64,000 nucleotides of DNA from Lacrimispora sp. BS-2 (GTDB taxonomy: Bacteria; Bacillota; Clostridia; Lachnospirales; Lachnospiraceae). The notes under the pieces are model-generated. The model was not told where the DNA came from. It was given only the letters and a program-made list of their open reading frames with translations, and did no database searches. Made by a program: the position numbers and the translations under genes. Numbering within the stretch: the first letter of the stretch is position 1; each line of letters starts with the position of its first letter. The stretch spans positions 3,968,001 through 4,032,000 of the forward strand of contig NZ_CP157940.1 of the NCBI RefSeq assembly GCF_040207125.1, written 5' to 3'. This document shows, in pieces, positions 1 through 8,656 of the stretch.

Positions 1-265
1 ACAGCCATTAATACTTTTTGATGAGCCTACTTCTGCACTGGATCCTGAGATGGTTCAGGAGGTTTTAAATGTTATGGTGGAGCTGGCCCATGAGAATATT
101 ACCATGATCTGCGTAACTCATGAAATGGGCTTTGCACGCCAGGTGGCAGACCGTGTGATCTTTATGGATGGGGGCTACATCCTGGAAGAGGGAACACCGG
201 AACACTTTTTTGAATGTCCGGAGCATGAGCGGACCAAAGCGTTTTTAAGCAAGATCCTTCATTAG
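1..265 (+). CDS. Polar amino-acid ABC transporter ATP-binding protein (3' end only)
   Basis: This is the C-terminal part of a GlnQ/HisP-type ATPase; the frame is open from base 2 to the left edge, so the gene begins outside the window. The visible residues start just before the Walker B/D-loop ([14 protein letters not shown]), followed by the H-loop region ([15 protein letters not shown]) and the usual tail ([10 protein letters not shown]), all typical of amino-acid importer ATPases. It powers uptake at the cytoplasmic face of the membrane. A binding lipoprotein and two permeases follow on the same strand, so this is one four-gene operon in the order ATPase, binding protein, permease, permease. 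Confidence 0.93.
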   Translation, partial: QPLILFDEPTSALDPEMVQEVLNVMVELAHENITMICVTHEMGFARQVADRVIFMDGGYILEEGTPEHFFECPEHERTKAFLSKILH

Positions 266-304
266 GAGGCTGTTTAAATAATAACAATGAGGAGGGAACC
301 AATT

Positions 305-1192
305 ATGATGAAAAAAATGTTATCACTTGCCCTGGCTTTTGCAGCTATGGCATCCTTAACCGCATGCGGAGCAAAGGCTCCGGAGGCTACCACCGCAGAG
401 ACGACTGCAAAGGAAGGAACAACGGCGGCCGGTTCAGAGGCAGCAGGCGGAAACATGACTGCAGACGTACAGAAGATTATTGACCGAGGAGCTTTAAAGG
501 TTGGCTGTAAGGCTGATATTCCAAAGTTCAGCTTACTGAATACGGCAACCGGTGAATATGAAGGCTTTGAGGATGACCTGGCTTATGAGATCGCCGGTAC
601 TATCTTTGGCTGCACTGCGGATGAAGCAAAAGAAAGGAAGCTGGTAGAATTTCAGGGCGTAACTGCTAAGACCAGAGGACCTCTTCTGGAGAACGGAGAG
701 ATCGACCTTGTTATCGCTACCTTTACCATTACACCGGAAAGAAAAGAGACTTACAACTTTTCTACTCCATATTTTACCGATGCGGTAGGACTTCTGGTCA
801 ATAAGAATTCCGGAATCGAGTCCATCGAAGATCTGGATGGCAAGATCATTGGTATCGCCCAGTCCTCCACCACTAAGGACGGCTTTAAGAAATATGTTGA
901 CGAAAAAGGATTCAAGGTTAATCCTCAGTTCCAGGAGTTTGACGGTTATCCGGCACTGGCTCAGGCGCTGGCAACCAAGCAGATCGACTGCTTCTCTGTA
1001 GACCGTGCTATCCTGACAGGCTATTTAAATGACGGCAACCAGATCTTATCTGACCGGTTCGCAGAACAGGATTACGGTGTGGCAGCAGCAAAGCAGAATG
1101 CAGGGCTTGCAGCCATTGTTGATGAAAAGGTGACTTCCATGGTTTCTGACGGCTCCCTTATGGCCCTTCAGGACAAATGGGAATTGCAGTAA
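305..1192 (+). CDS. Polar amino-acid ABC transporter substrate-binding lipoprotein
   Basis: Extracytoplasmic binding protein of the SBP_bac_3 family. The start at 305 (or 308) is preferred because GAGGAGGG lies just upstream; an in-frame ATG at 287 lies before that site. The N-terminus is a lipoprotein signal with lipobox LTAC, then an Ala/Thr/Glu linker, then the binding domain (ADVQKIIDRGALKVGCKADI onward). The segments NTATGEYEGFEDDLAYEIA and ATFTITPERKETYNFSTPYF are the family's ligand-binding lobe signatures. It resembles PEB1-type aspartate/glutamate binding proteins, but the exact ligand cannot be fixed by reading. The ATPase lies upstream and the two permeases downstream. Confidence 0.9.
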   Translation: MMKKMLSLALAFAAMASLTACGAKAPEATTAETTAKEGTTAAGSEAAGGNMTADVQKIIDRGALKVGCKADIPKFSLLNTATGEYEGFEDDLAYEIAGTIFGCTADEAKERKLVEFQGVTAKTRGPLLENGEIDLVIATFTITPERKETYNFSTPYFTDAVGLLVNKNSGIESIEDLDGKIIGIAQSSTTKDGFKKYVDEKGFKVNPQFQEFDGYPALAQALATKQIDCFSVDRAILTGYLNDGNQILSDRFAEQDYGVAAAKQNAGLAAIVDEKVTSMVSDGSLMALQDKWELQ

Positions 1193-1216
1193 AACCTTAT
1201 GTAAAGGATAGATGAC

Positions 1217-1951
1217 ATGATAAAAGGTCTTTTTGATGCAAAACGTTGGAATGCCCTGTTTCAGGCATTTCCTGAATATTATATACCGGGCTTTCTTATG
1301 ACGCTTAAAATATCACTGGTGGGGCTGGCCGTTGCGCTGGCCCTTGGAGTGATATTTGGTATGTTTTCCACGGCTAAATTTAAGCTGTTAAGGATAATTT
1401 CGCGAATTTATGTGGAATTCATACAGAACACGCCTTTGGCTTTGCAGGTATTATGCTATTATTCCGTGCTGCCCATGTTATTTTCCAGCTCAGGCTTCCG
1501 GATTCCCAAGTTCGTACTGGGAGTGATCGGAGTAGGTGTTTATCACGGCGCCTATATATCGGAGGTCATCAGGACCGGAATCGAAGCCATACCAAAAGGC
1601 CAGTCCGAGGCTGCTTCATCTCAGGGCTTTTCCTATCTGGAAACCATGTATCATATCATTCTGCCTCAGACCATAAAGATTATAATGCCGCCTCTTGCGA
1701 ATCAGGCACTTAATCTGGTAAAGAATACTTCCATTCTGGCAATGGTGGCCGGTATGGATCTTATGTACTTTACGGATTCCTGGGGAGCTGACCGGGGATA
1801 CTTTGCCCAGGCGTATTTTACAAGCGCCGTGATGTACTTTATCATCTGTTTCCCATTGGCAAGGCTGGCCCGTTATCTGGAGATCAGATCCATGCGGCTG
1901 CCTATCGCAAAAACGCTTGATATTAATGCAGATGAGGAGGCAGCATGTTAG
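1217..1951 (+). CDS. Amino-acid ABC transporter permease (first)
   Basis: Membrane subunit of the HisM/GlnP family, 244 residues. Several hydrophobic helices are visible (for example LMTLKISLVGLAVALALGVI). The EAA loop, which contacts the ATPase, is present as EAASSQGFSYLETMYHIILP, followed by a conserved PPLANQALNLVKNTSI segment. Its end overlaps the start of the second permease by 7 bases, so the two are probably translationally coupled and form a heterodimeric channel. Confidence 0.9.
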   Translation: MIKGLFDAKRWNALFQAFPEYYIPGFLMTLKISLVGLAVALALGVIFGMFSTAKFKLLRIISRIYVEFIQNTPLALQVLCYYSVLPMLFSSSGFRIPKFVLGVIGVGVYHGAYISEVIRTGIEAIPKGQSEAASSQGFSYLETMYHIILPQTIKIIMPPLANQALNLVKNTSILAMVAGMDLMYFTDSWGADRGYFAQAYFTSAVMYFIICFPLARLARYLEIRSMRLPIAKTLDINADEEAAC

Positions 1952-2607
1952 AATTATTTCAGCAGATATTTACTCAGGCCAACGTGACTTTCATGCTGAA
2001 GGGACTGAGAATGACTGTCATGATTGCCGTTTTCGCCACCCTTATCAGTACATTTTTCGGAACGATCCTGGCTCTTATCAGAACCTATTCAACAGGAAAA
2101 TGGAAATGGGCAGGAGGGATTGTGGCTGTTTATACAGAATTTTTCCGCTGTACGCCCAATCTTTTGTGGATACTCTGGATCTATTTCACCGTGAAGGGGA
2201 ATAAGGTAGGAGTATCAGTATTTGCCATTTCCCTTTTCACTTCAGCGGTCATGGCTGAAATATTCCGGGGGGGCTTAAACTCCATTCCAAAGGGGCAGTT
2301 TGAAGGTGCCCAGTCCCAGGGATTTAGCTTTGTAGAGACTCTTATCTATATCGTGCTTCCTCAGATGTATAAAAAGGTGCTTCCGGCCCTGCTCAGTCAG
2401 GTGATCACCATCATCAAGGATACTTCCTTCTTAAAAATGGTGGATGTGGCGGAGTTTATGAGAAACTGCTCCGTTGTTCTTGGAAGCATTTACGATGTCA
2501 GGGGCATGCTGCTTTTGTTCGGCTTTGAAGCCCTCTGTTATTTTACCATCTGCTTTGCTCTTAGCTGTGTGGTGAGGGGATATCAGAAAACCATTGTAAC
2601 TGGTTAG
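1945..2607 (+). CDS. Amino-acid ABC transporter permease (second)
   Basis: Second HisM/GlnP-family membrane subunit, 220 residues, starting inside the end of the preceding permease with GAGGAGG upstream. It carries the family's N-terminal helix, the EGAQSQGFSFVETLIYIVLP EAA loop and the VITIIKDTSFL segment. It completes the importer encoded from base 1. The next gene begins 17 bases after its stop with its own ribosome binding site, so that gene may be cotranscribed although it has an unrelated function. Confidence 0.9.
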   Translation: MLELFQQIFTQANVTFMLKGLRMTVMIAVFATLISTFFGTILALIRTYSTGKWKWAGGIVAVYTEFFRCTPNLLWILWIYFTVKGNKVGVSVFAISLFTSAVMAEIFRGGLNSIPKGQFEGAQSQGFSFVETLIYIVLPQMYKKVLPALLSQVITIIKDTSFLKMVDVAEFMRNCSVVLGSIYDVRGMLLLFGFEALCYFTICFALSCVVRGYQKTIVTG

Positions 2608-2623
2608 GGAGGAACATCTTGCT

Positions 2624-3220
2624 ATGAAAAAGTTTACAATCACCATTACCCGTGAATTTGGAAGCCTGGGGCGCTCCATCGCCAAGGAGCTGTCCAGAGA
2701 ACTGGGAGTGGAATTCTATGACCGTGATATTGTTGAGGAGGTAGCAAAAAAGCTGAACCTTCCTGTCTCCACGGTCAGCAATGAGGAAGAAAAATCAAAG
2801 CATAGCTTTCTGCCCCGTATGTTTCCTTTGGGGACGGACGAGACTTACATGCAGGACATTATTTTTGATGTTCAAAAAGGCATTATTCTGGATCTGGCTA
2901 AAAGGTCCAGCTGCATCCTGGTAGGAAGGTGCTCGGATTACCTTCTGGAAAAGGAAAAGAACAACATCAATATTTTTATTTATGCTCCTTATGAAAAAAG
3001 GCTGGAAAACTGTGTGAACACACTTGGCATGACTGAGAGTGAGGCGAAACGAATGATCGCGTCCGTTGACAAGGCCAGAAATACCTATCATAAAAAATAC
3101 GCCGGTTATCTGCCCGGTGATCCGGAACATAAGAACCTGATGATCGATTCTTCCCTTTTAGGGGTCACGGGAACTGCAAAGCTGATCGCAGAGATTGTGC
3201 ACCAGCTTTATGGAGAATAG
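2624..3220 (+). CDS. Cytidylate kinase-like family protein
   Basis: A 198-residue P-loop NTPase-like protein of the cytidylate-kinase-like group common in Firmicutes. The N-terminus ITITREFGSLGRSIAKELS takes the place of a Walker A region, followed by LGVEFYDRDIVEEVAKK. Later segments such as CILVGRCSDYLLEKEKN and the Arg-rich lid region match the family. The substrate is unknown; a true Cmk is somewhat longer, so a nucleotide or small-molecule kinase role is inferred only from the family. It sits directly after the amino-acid transport operon and may be read through from it; a hairpin after its stop could end that transcript. Confidence 0.8.
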   Translation: MKKFTITITREFGSLGRSIAKELSRELGVEFYDRDIVEEVAKKLNLPVSTVSNEEEKSKHSFLPRMFPLGTDETYMQDIIFDVQKGIILDLAKRSSCILVGRCSDYLLEKEKNNINIFIYAPYEKRLENCVNTLGMTESEAKRMIASVDKARNTYHKKYAGYLPGDPEHKNLMIDSSLLGVTGTAKLIAEIVHQLYGE

Positions 3221-3238
3221 TCAGAATAGGAAGCTTTT

Positions 3239-3303
3239 TAAAAACAGGTCTTTTTGGTAAAGCTTGGGTGAAAGCCCGGTTTTTCACTGAAGGGGCCTGT
3301 TTT
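3239..3303 (+). terminator. Probable terminator after the transport operon
   Basis: An inverted repeat begins AAAACAGGTC near 3240 and closes with GGCCTGTTTT near 3293-3302, with a second hairpin nested between (GGGTGAAAGCCC). It lies between the kinase-like gene and the helicase promoter. The U-tract is poor. Confidence 0.45.
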
Positions 3304-3372
3304 GCCGACTAGGAGACAGGGGATGGAAATCATTTCCTGCTAAAAAAGATATGAAAAATTCAAGCCATCACC

Positions 3373-3401
3373 TTGACACTCAAAAGAAAATCTGCTATAG
3401 T
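3373..3401 (+). promoter_or_regulatory. Sigma-A promoter of the DEAD-box helicase
   Basis: TTGACA at 3373-3378 and TATAGT at 3396-3401 with 17 bases between. The predicted start is near 3408, giving a leader of about 125 bases before the helicase start codon. Confidence 0.75.
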
Positions 3402-3417
3402 ATATCTTTGTGTGAAG

Positions 3418-3512
3418 CGAGAGGATGAAGGTCTGAAACGTGCCTGATACCTCTCGTTTTGTTTGCGAAAAGTGTGTGCGAGGCCGTCGGCAACATGGGA
3501 AGCCGGTTGGCC
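3418..3512 (+). promoter_or_regulatory. Structured leader with attenuator-like hairpin
   Basis: CGAGAGG (3418-3424) pairs with CCTCTCG (3450-3456) and is followed by TTTTGTTT, which has the form of an intrinsic terminator inside the 5' leader. A second hairpin follows, GGCCGTCGGC pairing with GCCGGTTGGCC around 3482-3512, before the ribosome binding site AAAGGA. The arrangement suggests control of helicase expression by leader folding, possibly by temperature or by the helicase itself. No protein-coding frame is evident in 3221-3534. Confidence 0.5.
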
Positions 3513-3534
3513 GTAAGAAAGGAACCAAGCATTT

Positions 3535-5211
3535 ATGGAGACAGTTAGATTTGATGAATTACAGCTAGATGAAAGAATTCTGCGGGCAGTAGCAGATATG
3601 GGATTTGAAGAGGCATCTCCTATTCAGGCCCAGGCCATTCCGGTTCAGGCAGAGGGAAGGGATATTATTGGGCAGGCTCAGACTGGAACAGGAAAAACAG
3701 CAGCCTTTGGCATCCCTCTGTTGCAGAAAATTGATCCCAAGGTGAAAAAGCTTCAAGCGGTTGCCCTCTGTCCAACCAGAGAGCTTGCTATTCAGGTGGC
3801 AGATGAAGTCCGCAGGCTTGCAAAATATATGCACGGTGTGAAGGTTCTTCCGATTTATGGAGGCCAAGACATTGTAAAACAGATCCGTTCTTTAAAAGAC
3901 GGTACTCAGATCATCATCGGAACTCCGGGACGTGTTATGGACCATATGCGGAGAAAGACCGTGAAATTCGAACACGTTCATACTGTAATCATGGATGAAG
4001 CCGATGAGATGTTAAATATGGGATTCCTGGAGGATATGGAAACCATTTTAAGCCAGCTTCCGGAAGAGCGGCAGACCGTTATGTTCTCCGCTACCATGCC
4101 GCCGGCTATCATGGAGATTGCCAGAAAGTTCCAGCAGGAACCGGTGATTGTCAAGGTGGTAAAAAAGGAGCTGACCGTTCCAAAGGTAACCCAGTATTAT
4201 TATGAAGTAAAACCTAAGAGCAAGGTAGAGGTTATGTGCCGTCTCCTGGACATGTATGCGCCGAAGCTGTCTGTTGTTTTCTGTAATACCAAAAAGCAGG
4301 TAGACGAGCTGGTACAGGCCCTTCAGGGACGTGGATATTTTGCGGAAGGACTTCATGGAGATTTAAAGCAGATCCAGCGTGACAGGGTCATGAACAGCTT
4401 CCGTAACGGTAAGACGGAGATCCTTGTGGCAACTGATGTTGCAGCCCGGGGAATCGACGTAGACGACGTTGAGGCGGTATTTAATTACGACCTTCCCCAG
4501 GATGACGAATATTATGTTCACAGAATTGGCCGTACAGGCCGTGCAGGCCGTGAGGGGATTGCTTTCAGCTTTGTAGTGGGCAAGGAAGTTTATAAGCTTC
4601 GTGACATTCAGCGCTACTGCAAGACAAAGATCATTCCTCAGGCAATTCCATCCTTAAATGACGTAACTGCCATTAAGGTGGATAAGATTCTGGAAAATGT
4701 GGTGGGCACTATCGGTGATACAGATTTAAGCAAGATGGTGAACATCATTGAAAAGAAGCTTTTGGAAGAGGATTACACCTCTCTTGATCTGGCCGCAGCC
4801 CTGCTGAAAATGATGATGGGCGAGGAAAATGAGGATATCATTGATGCAAGACAGCCTCGTTCCCTTGATGAGCTGGACAGCTTCTACGGTGGCGGAAGCC
4901 GTGGCCGCAGCAGCAGAAGCGGAAATGGAAACAGCCGGGGAGGAAGATACGATTCTCCCAGAGAGGATATGGCCCGTCTGTTCATTAATATCGGAAAGAA
5001 CCAGAACGTGAAGCCGGGAGATATCCTGGGTGCCATTGCAGGAGAATCCGGTATGCCAGGAAAGATGGTCGGAAGCATTGATATGTATGACAAGTATACA
5101 TTTGTTGAGGTGCCGAGAGAAAGCGCTGACGCTGTGTTACAGGCCATGAAGGATGTTAAGATCAAAGGAAAAAATATCCATATGGAAAAAGCCAACGGAA
5201 AAGGCAGATAA
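3535..5211 (+). CDS. deaD: DEAD-box ATP-dependent RNA helicase (DeaD/CshA/DbpA type)
   Basis: ATP-driven RNA unwinding enzyme, 558 residues. Motifs appear in order: Q motif in the first 35 residues, AQTGTGKT near 48, PTRELAIQ, GTPGR, DEAD near 152, SAT near 185, ATDVAARGID near 300 and HRIGRTGRAGREG near 330. A short Gly/Arg/Ser linker (about 450-470) leads to a C-terminal RNA-binding domain of the DbpA type (about 477-555, MARLFINIGKNQNVKPGDIL). In this family the tail directs the enzyme to structured RNA such as ribosome assembly intermediates or cold-stabilised mRNA. It has its own promoter and a long structured leader. Confidence 0.95.
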   Translation: METVRFDELQLDERILRAVADMGFEEASPIQAQAIPVQAEGRDIIGQAQTGTGKTAAFGIPLLQKIDPKVKKLQAVALCPTRELAIQVADEVRRLAKYMHGVKVLPIYGGQDIVKQIRSLKDGTQIIIGTPGRVMDHMRRKTVKFEHVHTVIMDEADEMLNMGFLEDMETILSQLPEERQTVMFSATMPPAIMEIARKFQQEPVIVKVVKKELTVPKVTQYYYEVKPKSKVEVMCRLLDMYAPKLSVVFCNTKKQVDELVQALQGRGYFAEGLHGDLKQIQRDRVMNSFRNGKTEILVATDVAARGIDVDDVEAVFNYDLPQDDEYYVHRIGRTGRAGREGIAFSFVVGKEVYKLRDIQRYCKTKIIPQAIPSLNDVTAIKVDKILENVVGTIGDTDLSKMVNIIEKKLLEEDYTSLDLAAALLKMMMGEENEDIIDARQPRSLDELDSFYGGGSRGRSSRSGNGNSRGGRYDSPREDMARLFINIGKNQNVKPGDILGAIAGESGMPGKMVGSIDMYDKYTFVEVPRESADAVLQAMKDVKIKGKNIHMEKANGKGR

Positions 5212-5371
5212 ATTTCCGGGAGCTGGGCGAGAAAGGAAGACGGAGCGTCTTACCGGATCCGCCTTGCTCCCGTTTTTTTGTCCACAGTCCGTAAAAGGTT
5301 TTCTTGCTTCTTGTGGAAAAAGAAGTTACAATATGTTCAAGATGTGCATATGGTACAGGTTTCAGGAGGTT

Positions 5372-6808
5372 ATGATGGCAGAGTGGAAAAAGAATGATCG
5401 AATAGAAGTAATGATTGAAGATATGAGCGAAACCGGGGAAGGGATCGGCAAGACCGATGGATTTATCTGGTTTATTAAAGATACAGTTATGGGAGATAAG
5501 GTCCAGGCCAAGGTGATGAAGACCAAAAAGTCTTATGGGTTTGCAAAGCTGGAACGGATCACTGAGCCGTCTGTAAACCGTGTGACGCCCAGGTGTCCGG
5601 TTGCAGGCCCATGCGGAGGCTGCCAGCTTCAGGCAATGGATTATGAGGAGCAGCTTCGGTATAAGGAGCGGAAGATCTATAACAATATCACCAGGATCGG
5701 CGGCTTTTCTGAGGTTCCCATGCTGCCTATCATGGGTATGGACGAGCCATGGAGGTACCGGAATAAGGCGCAGTTTCCATGGGGGCTGGATAAAGATGGG
5801 AATATTATTGTGGGGTTTTATGCGGGGCGGACTCATTCCATTATAGGCTGTGAGGACTGCCTTCTGGGGGCAGAGGAGAACCAGGAGGTTTTAAAGCGGA
5901 TAAAGGCGCATATGGAGCGGTATCATCTGCAGCCTTATGACGAAGCCACACATAAGGGGCTGATCCGCCATACTTTGATCCGCAAAGGATTCCGGACCGG
6001 AGAACTTATGGTCTGTCAGGTTATTAATGGAAAGAGCCTGCCACACAGCGGGGAGCTGGTGGAAAGTCTTCTGGAAATTCCGGATATGACCAGTATTTCC
6101 TTTAATGTCAATAAAGACAGGACTAATGTGATTTTAGGTGACCGGGTGGAAAATCTTTATGGGCCAGGGTATATCACGGATTATATTGGAGAGGTGAAAT
6201 ACCGTATTTCTCCCCTGTCCTTTTATCAGGTGAATCCGGTGCAGACGGAAAAGCTTTATGGCACTGCCCTTGAGTATGCGGGGCTGACAGGCGGGGAAAC
6301 AGTTTGGGATCTTTACTGCGGGATCGGGACCATCTCTCTTTTTCTGGCTCAAAAGGCAAAAAAGGTGTATGGAGTGGAGATCGTACCCCAGGCTATTGAG
6401 GATGCCAGGGAAAATGCAAGATTAAATGGTCTGGACAATGTGGAGTTCTTTGTTGGGAAGGCGGAAGAGGTTCTGCCGGAGCAGTATGAGAAGAATCATG
6501 TGTATGCGGATGTGATTGTGGTGGATCCTCCCAGAAAGGGATGCGATGAGACTTGTTTGGAGACCATTGTAAAGATGGCGCCGAAGAGAGTGGTGTATGT
6601 GAGCTGTGATTCGGCTACTTTGGCAAGGGATATGAAGTATCTGGCGGAGAGAGGGTATGTGGCGGAGAAGGTCAGAGGGTGTGATATGTTTCCTCAGGGG
6701 CTGCATACAGAAAGTATCGTGTTGTTAAAAAGGAAATTCACAGATGCAGGAAAAATCAGTACAGAGCAAGCAAAGCTCCATGCAGAAACGGAATTTGAAA
6801 AATACTGA
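5372..6808 (+). CDS. rlmD: 23S rRNA (uracil-C5)-methyltransferase, RlmD/RlmCD/TrmA family
   Basis: SAM-dependent enzyme making 5-methyluridine in RNA. An N-terminal TRAM domain (about residues 1-60) is followed by the iron-sulfur cysteines (CPVAGPCGGCQ, with a fourth in GCEDC). The methyltransferase core shows the SAM loop DLYCGIGTISLFLA, the VDPPRKGCDE motif and YVSCDSATLARD, which holds the catalytic Cys. The frame is open from 5153, but AGGAGG at 5364-5369 and the start of TRAM homology favour ATG 5372 or 5375. Which uridine is modified cannot be told from sequence, as the Firmicutes enzyme can modify two sites. Confidence 0.92.
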   Translation: MMAEWKKNDRIEVMIEDMSETGEGIGKTDGFIWFIKDTVMGDKVQAKVMKTKKSYGFAKLERITEPSVNRVTPRCPVAGPCGGCQLQAMDYEEQLRYKERKIYNNITRIGGFSEVPMLPIMGMDEPWRYRNKAQFPWGLDKDGNIIVGFYAGRTHSIIGCEDCLLGAEENQEVLKRIKAHMERYHLQPYDEATHKGLIRHTLIRKGFRTGELMVCQVINGKSLPHSGELVESLLEIPDMTSISFNVNKDRTNVILGDRVENLYGPGYITDYIGEVKYRISPLSFYQVNPVQTEKLYGTALEYAGLTGGETVWDLYCGIGTISLFLAQKAKKVYGVEIVPQAIEDARENARLNGLDNVEFFVGKAEEVLPEQYEKNHVYADVIVVDPPRKGCDETCLETIVKMAPKRVVYVSCDSATLARDMKYLAERGYVAEKVRGCDMFPQGLHTESIVLLKRKFTDAGKISTEQAKLHAETEFEKY

Positions 6809-7034
6809 ATTGTGCCGGAAATATGTGCACCAATATCCTGATAGTATCAAGTTTTATATTGGTGACCATCGAAAGGTGTAGGATTTTAAATGAACAATAT
6901 ATCGGTTGAGGCGACAGAAATACGAATTGAGATGGTATGGATTCACTGTACAAGTATTAATGGGTTAATTATGTGACTATTGAGTGTGGAAAGACACTGA
7001 GAGATATGAAATTGAATGATTGGAGGAGGGCGTA

Positions 7035-8033
7035 GTGGACAATCGTGGAGAAATTATAATCTATCAGACGGAAGACGGCCTGACGAAGATAAATGTCAAT
7101 ATGCAGAATGAAACTGTGTGGTTGCCTTTGGAACAGATGGCTGATTTGTTTCAAAGAGATAAATCCACAATTTCAAGGCATATTAAAAATATTTTTGATG
7201 AAGGTGAATTGGTTAGAAGTTCAGTTGTTGCAAAATTTGCAACAACTGCTTCTGATGGGAAGACATATCAGGTTGAATATTACAATCTTGATGTTGTCAT
7301 CTCTGTCGGGTATCGTGTGAAATCTCAGCGTGGCGTACAGTTTCGTATATGGGCAGCAAGTATATTAAAGGAATATATTAAAAAAGGCTTTGCGATGGAT
7401 GATGAGCGCCTGAAGGAATTGGGCGGTGGCGGCTATTTCAAGGAACTGCTTGAAAGAATTCGAGATATCCGGGCGTCCGAAAAGGTGTTTTACCGTCAGG
7501 TACTCGAAATCTATGCAACCAGTGTTGATTACAATCCCAAGGCAGAGGTATCCGTTCAATTTTTTAAGAAAGTACAGAATAAAATTCATTATGCCGTTTC
7601 CGGAGAAACTGCAGCTGAGGCAATTTACCATCGTGCGGATGCAGAAAAAGATTTTATGGGACTGATGACGTTTTCAGGTGACCAGCCTACACTGCGTGAA
7701 GCAAAAATAGCAAAGAATTATCTGAATGAAAAAGAACTGCGAGCTATGGGGCAACTTGTTTCTGGATATTTGGATTTTGCGGAGAGGCAGGCAGAAAGAG
7801 GAATCCCCATGACAATGGATGATTGGGCAAAACATCTTGATGGGATTTTGACTTCGACGGGAGAGAATCTCCTTACAGGAAATGGAACCGTTAGCCATCT
7901 TCAGGCTATGGAAAAGGTACAGACAGAATACAAGAGATATAAGACAAAAACGCTCAGTAACGTGGAGAAAGATTACTTGGATAGCATAAAGTCATTAGAA
8001 CAAAAAGGTAAAAACAATAATTCTGGAATTTAA
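7035..8033 (+). CDS. RhuM-family protein
   Basis: A 332-residue protein of the RhuM ('virulence protein RhuM') family, whose biochemical role is not settled. The N-terminal part (about residues 1-110) holds a predicted DNA-binding fold, with WLPLEQMADLFQRDKSTISRHIKNIF resembling a helix-turn-helix, followed by the conserved YNLDVVISVGYRVKSQRGVQFRIWA block. The C-terminal half is charged and helical. GTG 7035 is preferred because GGAGGAGGG lies 4 bases upstream; the in-frame TTG at 7020 lies within that site. RhuM genes are often found in variable islands; here the gene stands alone. The region 6809-7034 before it contains no convincing gene. Confidence 0.85.
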   Translation: MDNRGEIIIYQTEDGLTKINVNMQNETVWLPLEQMADLFQRDKSTISRHIKNIFDEGELVRSSVVAKFATTASDGKTYQVEYYNLDVVISVGYRVKSQRGVQFRIWAASILKEYIKKGFAMDDERLKELGGGGYFKELLERIRDIRASEKVFYRQVLEIYATSVDYNPKAEVSVQFFKKVQNKIHYAVSGETAAEAIYHRADAEKDFMGLMTFSGDQPTLREAKIAKNYLNEKELRAMGQLVSGYLDFAERQAERGIPMTMDDWAKHLDGILTSTGENLLTGNGTVSHLQAMEKVQTEYKRYKTKTLSNVEKDYLDSIKSLEQKGKNNNSGI

Positions 8034-8040
8034 GGAGTGA

Positions 8041-8181
8041 ATTATCCGGAATTTCCGAATAATTGAAGCTGCTGAAATCAACTATAAAAATTTCTTTATG
8101 GATGCCATGTCTAATTTCAGGTCGAGACATGTGGAAACAGTAATATTGTTGCAGAAAAAAGCTAAAATATTAGAGAAATAA
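8041..8181 (+). pseudogene. Possible small coding remnant after RhuM
   Basis: A 46-codon open frame runs from 8041 to the stop at 8179-8181 and reads like protein (RIIEAAEINYKNFFMDAMSN near its start, then RSRHVETVILLQKKAKILEK at its end). It follows the RhuM stop by 7 bases with AAGGAG upstream, but no ATG, GTG or TTG occurs at a useful distance; the first ATG is at 8098. It could be the tail of a lost downstream partner or chance. I do not recognise a family. Confidence 0.3.
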
Positions 8182-8267
8182 ATACAAAAATACAATAAAA
8201 ATTATAAAATGGATATACGCCAAGGCCCAACCCCACCTTCCAAGAATCGGAATTATATCCTTATAAG

Positions 8268-8296
8268 TTGACAAAAAAACGCTGTGATGATAGTAT
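8268..8296 (+). promoter_or_regulatory. Promoter of the cobalamin-riboswitch operon
   Basis: TTGACA (8268-8273), 17 bases, TAGTAT (8291-8296). It lies about 40 bases upstream of the riboswitch core and is the best sigma-A-like site in the gap. Confidence 0.7.
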
Positions 8297-8334
8297 GTTT
8301 AGGAATTGAATACTATATAGAGTAGAAACACCAA

Positions 8335-8528
8335 AGAAATAAACATTTAGTGTTTTTAAAGGGAATCAGGTGAGAGACCTGAACGATCCGGTCACTGTAA
8401 GAAAGGAGTCCTTCTTTATTAATCCATTGTAGCAAAGCTATGAGAAGGAAAAGAGGATGTTGAAAATCAAGTCAGGAAACCTGCTTTATGTAGAAGAACG
8501 ATGACGCTTCCGAGCAAAGCAACCATCT
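8335..8528 (+). promoter_or_regulatory. Cobalamin (AdoCbl-type) riboswitch
   Basis: The conserved core is readable: GGGAATCAGGTGAGAGACCTG followed by CCGGTCACTGTAA (about 8360-8400), and the B12 box AAGTCAGGAAACCTGC at 8469-8484, close to the consensus AGYCAGGARACCTGC. A terminator hairpin follows at once. The RNA is expected to bind a cobalamin and shut off the transport operon downstream. The order of conserved elements is right; a covariance-model search was not possible here. Confidence 0.88.
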
Positions 8529-8530
8529 AG

Positions 8531-8568
8531 AAGACTAAAGGTAAAAAAATTACTGAATAGTCTTTTTT
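8531..8568 (+). terminator. Riboswitch-controlled intrinsic terminator
   Basis: AAGACTA (8531-8537) pairs with TAGTCTT (8558-8564), with an inner GGTAA/TTACT helix and a following T-run. Its place between the B12 box and the first gene fits ligand-dependent termination. Confidence 0.75.
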
Positions 8569-8656
8569 GTGGTGCCTGTGTATACAGACACTTTTTTTCT
8601 TTGTTTTAGGAAATGAAGTTGTTCATTCAATAATAAAACAAGGAGAAAAGATTATT

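Noticed and set aside
5153..5371. Longer N-terminus for the RNA methyltransferase
   Set aside because: It overlaps the helicase end and a GC-rich hairpin region; the TRAM domain and AGGAGG place the start at 5372/5375.
6889..6975. 28-codon frame before RhuM
   Set aside because: No ribosome binding site and no recognisable sequence.
8567..8656. Longer N-terminus of the BtuF-like protein
   Set aside because: It would start in the riboswitch terminator, and the lipoprotein signal begins at 8657.
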